DNA of 7,302 nucleotides, from contig JACRPD010000033.1 of assembly GCA_016214105.1 (NCBI GenBank), positions 1 through 7,302 on the forward strand. The letters run 5' to 3'. Position numbers and translations under genes: made by a program. This DNA is from Candidatus Magasanikiibacteriota bacterium. GTDB taxonomy: Bacteria; Patescibacteriota; Patescibacteriia; Magasanikbacterales; UBA922. This document shows positions 4,558 to 7,302 of the stretch, in pieces. Below the pieces are notes generated by a model. The model saw only the letters and a program-made list of their open reading frames with translations, was not told where the DNA came from and did no database searches. Positions within the stretch are counted from its first letter, which is position 1; each line of letters starts with the position of its first letter.

Positions 4558-7302
4558 TCCAATTGATTCCCGAGCTATTCAGAACGTCCATTTGGGACAG
4601 GAAAATACTATTGATTTTAAATACGACATTGAAAATGGCCTGCACTTCAAGCGCGTGTTCAGCCAGGACGGCCAAGACCCGTTTGATTCGGTTGAATATG
4701 AGCGGCGTTCGTCAGTCATCCGCGAGCCGGATGGCACTGTGGTATTTGAAATGAAAGATATTGAAATTCCCAAAGATTGGTCGCAAGTGGCGACCGACAT
4801 TTTGGCGCAAAAATACTTCCGCAAAACCGGCGTGCCGCAATATTATAAAGACGGAACGTCAAAACTTAATTCCGACGGCAAGCCAATCCTCGGCCCGGAA
4901 ACCAGCGTTAAACAAATCATTCATCGCTTGGCCGGCACTTGGCGCTATTGGGCGGAAAAATACGGCTATTTCGCTTCGCCGCAGGACGCGCAGATTTTTT
5001 ATGATGAGTTAGTGGTCATGCTGTTAAAACAAATGGCCGCGCCAAATTCGCCACAGTGGTTTAATACCGGCTTATTCTGGGCTTATGGCATCAATGGCCT
5101 GGCGCAGGGACATTATTTTGTTGATCCGGACACCGGGGTTATGACGCGCGCGGTTGATTCTCATACGCACGCGCAAGCACACGCGTGTTTTATCCAATCA
5201 ATTAAAGACGATCTTGTCAATGAAGGCGGAATTATGGATTTGTGGGTGCGCGAAGCTCGTTTATTTAAATATGGTTCGGGCACGGGTACAAATTTTTCTT
5301 CTTTGCGCGGCAAGAACGAAGCGTTATCCGGCGGCGGCAAGTCCAGCGGATTGATGAGCTGGTTAAAAATCGGCGATCGCGCGGCCGGAGCCATAAAATC
5401 CGGCGGTACCACCAGGCGAGCGGCCAAAATGGTGGTTCTGGACGCGGATCATCCGGACATTGAAGAATTTGTGAATTGGAAATTAAACGAAGAAAAAAAA
5501 GTGGCGGTTTTAATCGCCGCCGGCTATCCTTCCGACTATGAGGGCGAGGCGTACCAAACTGTGTCCGGCCAAAACTCCAACAATTCCGTGCGGATTCCGC
5601 ATCGGTTTATGGAGGCAGTCAAAAATGACGGTTCGTGGAATTTAACTTGGCGCACTGACGGCGGTGTGGCAAAGACAATTAAAGCCCGCTCATTGTGGGA
5701 TCAAATTTCCAATGCCGCGTGGTCATGCGCCGACCCGGGCGTTCAATATGACGGCACAATTAATGAATGGCACACTTGTCCGCAATCAGGTCGGATTAAC
5801 GCTTCCAACCCATGCAGTGAATACATGTTCATTGACGACACTGCCTGCAATTTAGCGTCAATTAATTTGCTGAAATTTTATGATATTGAAAAACGATATT
5901 TTAAAGTTGCTGAATTTAAACATGCGGCGCGTATTTTAACTTTAGTTTTAGAGACCAGTGTTTTAATGGCGCAATTTCCCAGCAAAGAAATCGCTCAAGG
6001 CAGTTACGATTTTCGCACTTTGGGTTTAGGCTACGCTAATTTGGGTTCAGTATTGATGATGGCCGGCGTGCCTTACGAATCAGAAGATGCGAGCGCTTTT
6101 GCCGCCTGTGTTACTTCCATCATGACAGCGAAATCATATAAAACCAGTGCGGAAATGGCCAAGATTTTGGGGCCGTTTTCAAAATTTGAATACAATCGCG
6201 ATGAGATGCTGCGGGTAATAAGAAATCATCGCCGCGCCGCTTTCAACGCGGAAAAAGATGAATATGAAAAATTAACCATCACGCCAAAAGGCATTGATCC
6301 GCAGTACGCGCCGGCATATTTATTGGCCGCGGCCAGAGAGAGTTGGAATGACGCGCTGATGATGGGCGAGCGCTATGGCTATCGCAACGCTCAGACCACC
6401 TGTTTGGCGCCGACCGGCACCATTGGCTTGCTGATGGATTGTTCCACAACCGGAGTTGAGCCGGATTTTGCTTTGGTGAAATTCAAGAAATTGGCCGGTG
6501 GCGGTTATTTCCGCATTGCCAACGAAGCGATACCGCTGGCTTTGAAAAATTTGGGGTACGCGGAAAAACAAGTTGAGGATATTTTGAATTATGTCAAGGG
6601 CACGGCCAAAATTGACAATGCCCCACAGATTAATAAAAAAACTTTGCAAACAAAAGGGTTCAATGAACAGGATATTGAGAGCGTGAACAAAGCGCTGGCT
6701 GGCGCGTTTGATATTAAGTTTGTTTTTAATGTTTGGACATTGGGGGAAGATTGTATGAAGCGCGCGGGATTTTTGGCGGCGCAATATAATGATCAGAATT
6801 TTAATATGTTGCGCGCGTTGGGCTTTACTGATGAAGAAATTGAGTCGGCGAATGAATTTGTCTGTGGCACGATGACGATTGAAGGCGCGCCGCATTTAAA
6901 ATTGGAACACTACATGGTGTTTGACACCGCCAATCGCAATGGCAAAAAAGGCAAACGGTTTATTCCCTATATGGGTCACATTGAGATGATGGCCGCGGTT
7001 CAGCCATTTTTATCAGGGGCGATTTCCAAAACCATTAACATGTCAAACGAAGCAACGGTTGACGATGTAAAATACGCTTACGATCAGTCATGGCAAATGG
7101 GTTTGAAAGCAGTGGCGCTTTATCGCGATGGGTGTAAATTGAGCCAGCCGCTGTCCACGACTTCAAAAAATAATGACAAACGCAGCGATTTAGTTAAAGA
7201 AGAACCGGTTAAAGAAAAAGTTGTCGTTTCGCAGGCATTGATTAAAGAAGAAGAAATTAAAGAAATAGTAAAAATGGTCCCATCTGATGATTTAGACGAA
7301 GC
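4553..7302 (+). CDS. nrdJ: Adenosylcobalamin-dependent (class II) ribonucleotide reductase, 3' incomplete
   Basis: This enzyme reduces ribonucleotides to deoxyribonucleotides for DNA synthesis, using an adenosylcobalamin-generated thiyl radical, and needs no small radical subunit. The frame is open for 916 codons to the window edge. Cys212 (QAHACFIQS) and Cys432 (TACNLASINL) correspond to the redox cysteine pair, and Cys421 in N419-P-C-S-E423 to the thiyl-radical cysteine with its Asn and Glu partners. GSGTGTNFSS lies at 241-250, CLAPTGTIG at 617-625, and the typical class II YRDGCKLSQP at 857-866. A charged Lys/Glu-rich linker (about 872-907) then leads out of the window, so the C-terminal redox tail is not seen. 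There is no N-terminal ATP-cone and no intein in the visible part. An in-frame TAG at 4520-4522 and no other start codon between it and 4553 support ATG 4553. It has no Shine-Dalgarno sequence. Control by NrdR is predicted from the paired upstream boxes. Confidence 0.95.
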   Translation, partial: MGPIDSRAIQNVHLGQENTIDFKYDIENGLHFKRVFSQDGQDPFDSVEYERRSSVIREPDGTVVFEMKDIEIPKDWSQVATDILAQKYFRKTGVPQYYKDGTSKLNSDGKPILGPETSVKQIIHRLAGTWRYWAEKYGYFASPQDAQIFYDELVVMLLKQMAAPNSPQWFNTGLFWAYGINGLAQGHYFVDPDTGVMTRAVDSHTHAQAHACFIQSIKDDLVNEGGIMDLWVREARLFKYGSGTGTNFSSLRGKNEALSGGGKSSGLMSWLKIGDRAAGAIKSGGTTRRAAKMVVLDADHPDIEEFVNWKLNEEKKVAVLIAAGYPSDYEGEAYQTVSGQNSNNSVRIPHRFMEAVKNDGSWNLTWRTDGGVAKTIKARSLWDQISNAAWSCADPGVQYDGTINEWHTCPQSGRINASNPCSEYMFIDDTACNLASINLLKFYDIEKRYFKVAEFKHAARILTLVLETSVLMAQFPSKEIAQGSYDFRTLGLGYANLGSVLMMAGVPYESEDASAFAACVTSIMTAKSYKTSAEMAKILGPFSKFEYNRDEMLRVIRNHRRAAFNAEKDEYEKLTITPKGIDPQYAPAYLLAAARESWNDALMMGERYGYRNAQTTCLAPTGTIGLLMDCSTTGVEPDFALVKFKKLAGGGYFRIANEAIPLALKNLGYAEKQVEDILNYVKGTAKIDNAPQINKKTLQTKGFNEQDIESVNKALAGAFDIKFVFNVWTLGEDCMKRAGFLAAQYNDQNFNMLRALGFTDEEIESANEFVCGTMTIEGAPHLKLEHYMVFDTANRNGKKGKRFIPYMGHIEMMAAVQPFLSGAISKTINMSNEATVDDVKYAYDQSWQMGLKAVALYRDGCKLSQPLSTTSKNNDKRSDLVKEEPVKEKVVVSQALIKEEEIKEIVKMVPSDDLDE

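Noticed and set aside
6320..6895. Minus-strand 191-codon open frame opposite nrdJ
   Set aside because: It lies wholly antisense to nrdJ, is rich in Arg/His/Gln as expected from reverse reading, and has no recognisable domain. The nrdJ frame here carries conserved RNR motifs.
4553..7302. Intein or repeat insertion in nrdJ
   Set aside because: RNR genes often host inteins, but the 916 visible codons run through all motifs with normal spacing and without splice-junction or endonuclease motifs. The unseen 3' end cannot be judged.

Overview
The window looks like part of a chromosome from an uncultured, small-genome bacterium, most probably Candidate Phyla Radiation / Patescibacteria. The clues are moderate GC with AT-rich codons, polytopic membrane proteins of the GT-C/PMT type, a PfkB-family sugar kinase, a B12-dependent ribonucleotide reductase, short dispersed GC-rich palindromic repeats, and starts without Shine-Dalgarno sequences. 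This lineage call is inference. Stops of the complete genes are TGA, TAA or TAG, so there is no sign of UGA recoding.

Layout. Bases 1-151 hold no supportable gene. A two-gene minus-strand operon (1451 down to 152) encodes an 89-aa three-helix membrane protein and, 1 nt later, a PfkB-family carbohydrate kinase. The kinase carries an in-frame palindromic repeat that adds about 26 residues. A compact divergent promoter (1492-1551) serves this operon and a plus-strand GT-C-like membrane protein. Its two -10 boxes overlap in the palindrome TATAATTATA. The plus-strand gene is broken by a frame change near 2040-2060. It converges on, and overlaps by 42 bp, a 549-aa minus-strand GT-C/PMT-like protein (4351-2702), which has its own short GC-rich repeat translated in frame.

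The intergenic region 4352-4552 is dense in signals. It has a leaderless-type promoter for the minus-strand gene, one or two plus-strand promoters, and a pair of sites matching the NrdR operator consensus. These sites start 32 bp apart, and the second overlaps the start codon of the last gene. That gene (4553 to the right edge, incomplete) is nrdJ, the adenosylcobalamin-dependent class II ribonucleotide reductase, with all three expected active-site cysteines visible.

The genes do not form one pathway. nrdJ supplies dNTPs and is probably controlled by NrdR. The two membrane proteins are candidate lipid-linked sugar transferases for the cell surface. The kinase phosphorylates an undetermined sugar or nucleoside. 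I see no defence system, CRISPR array, RNA gene or autonomous mobile element. The most notable points are the paired NrdR boxes, the two repeats translated inside proteins, and the symmetric divergent promoter.
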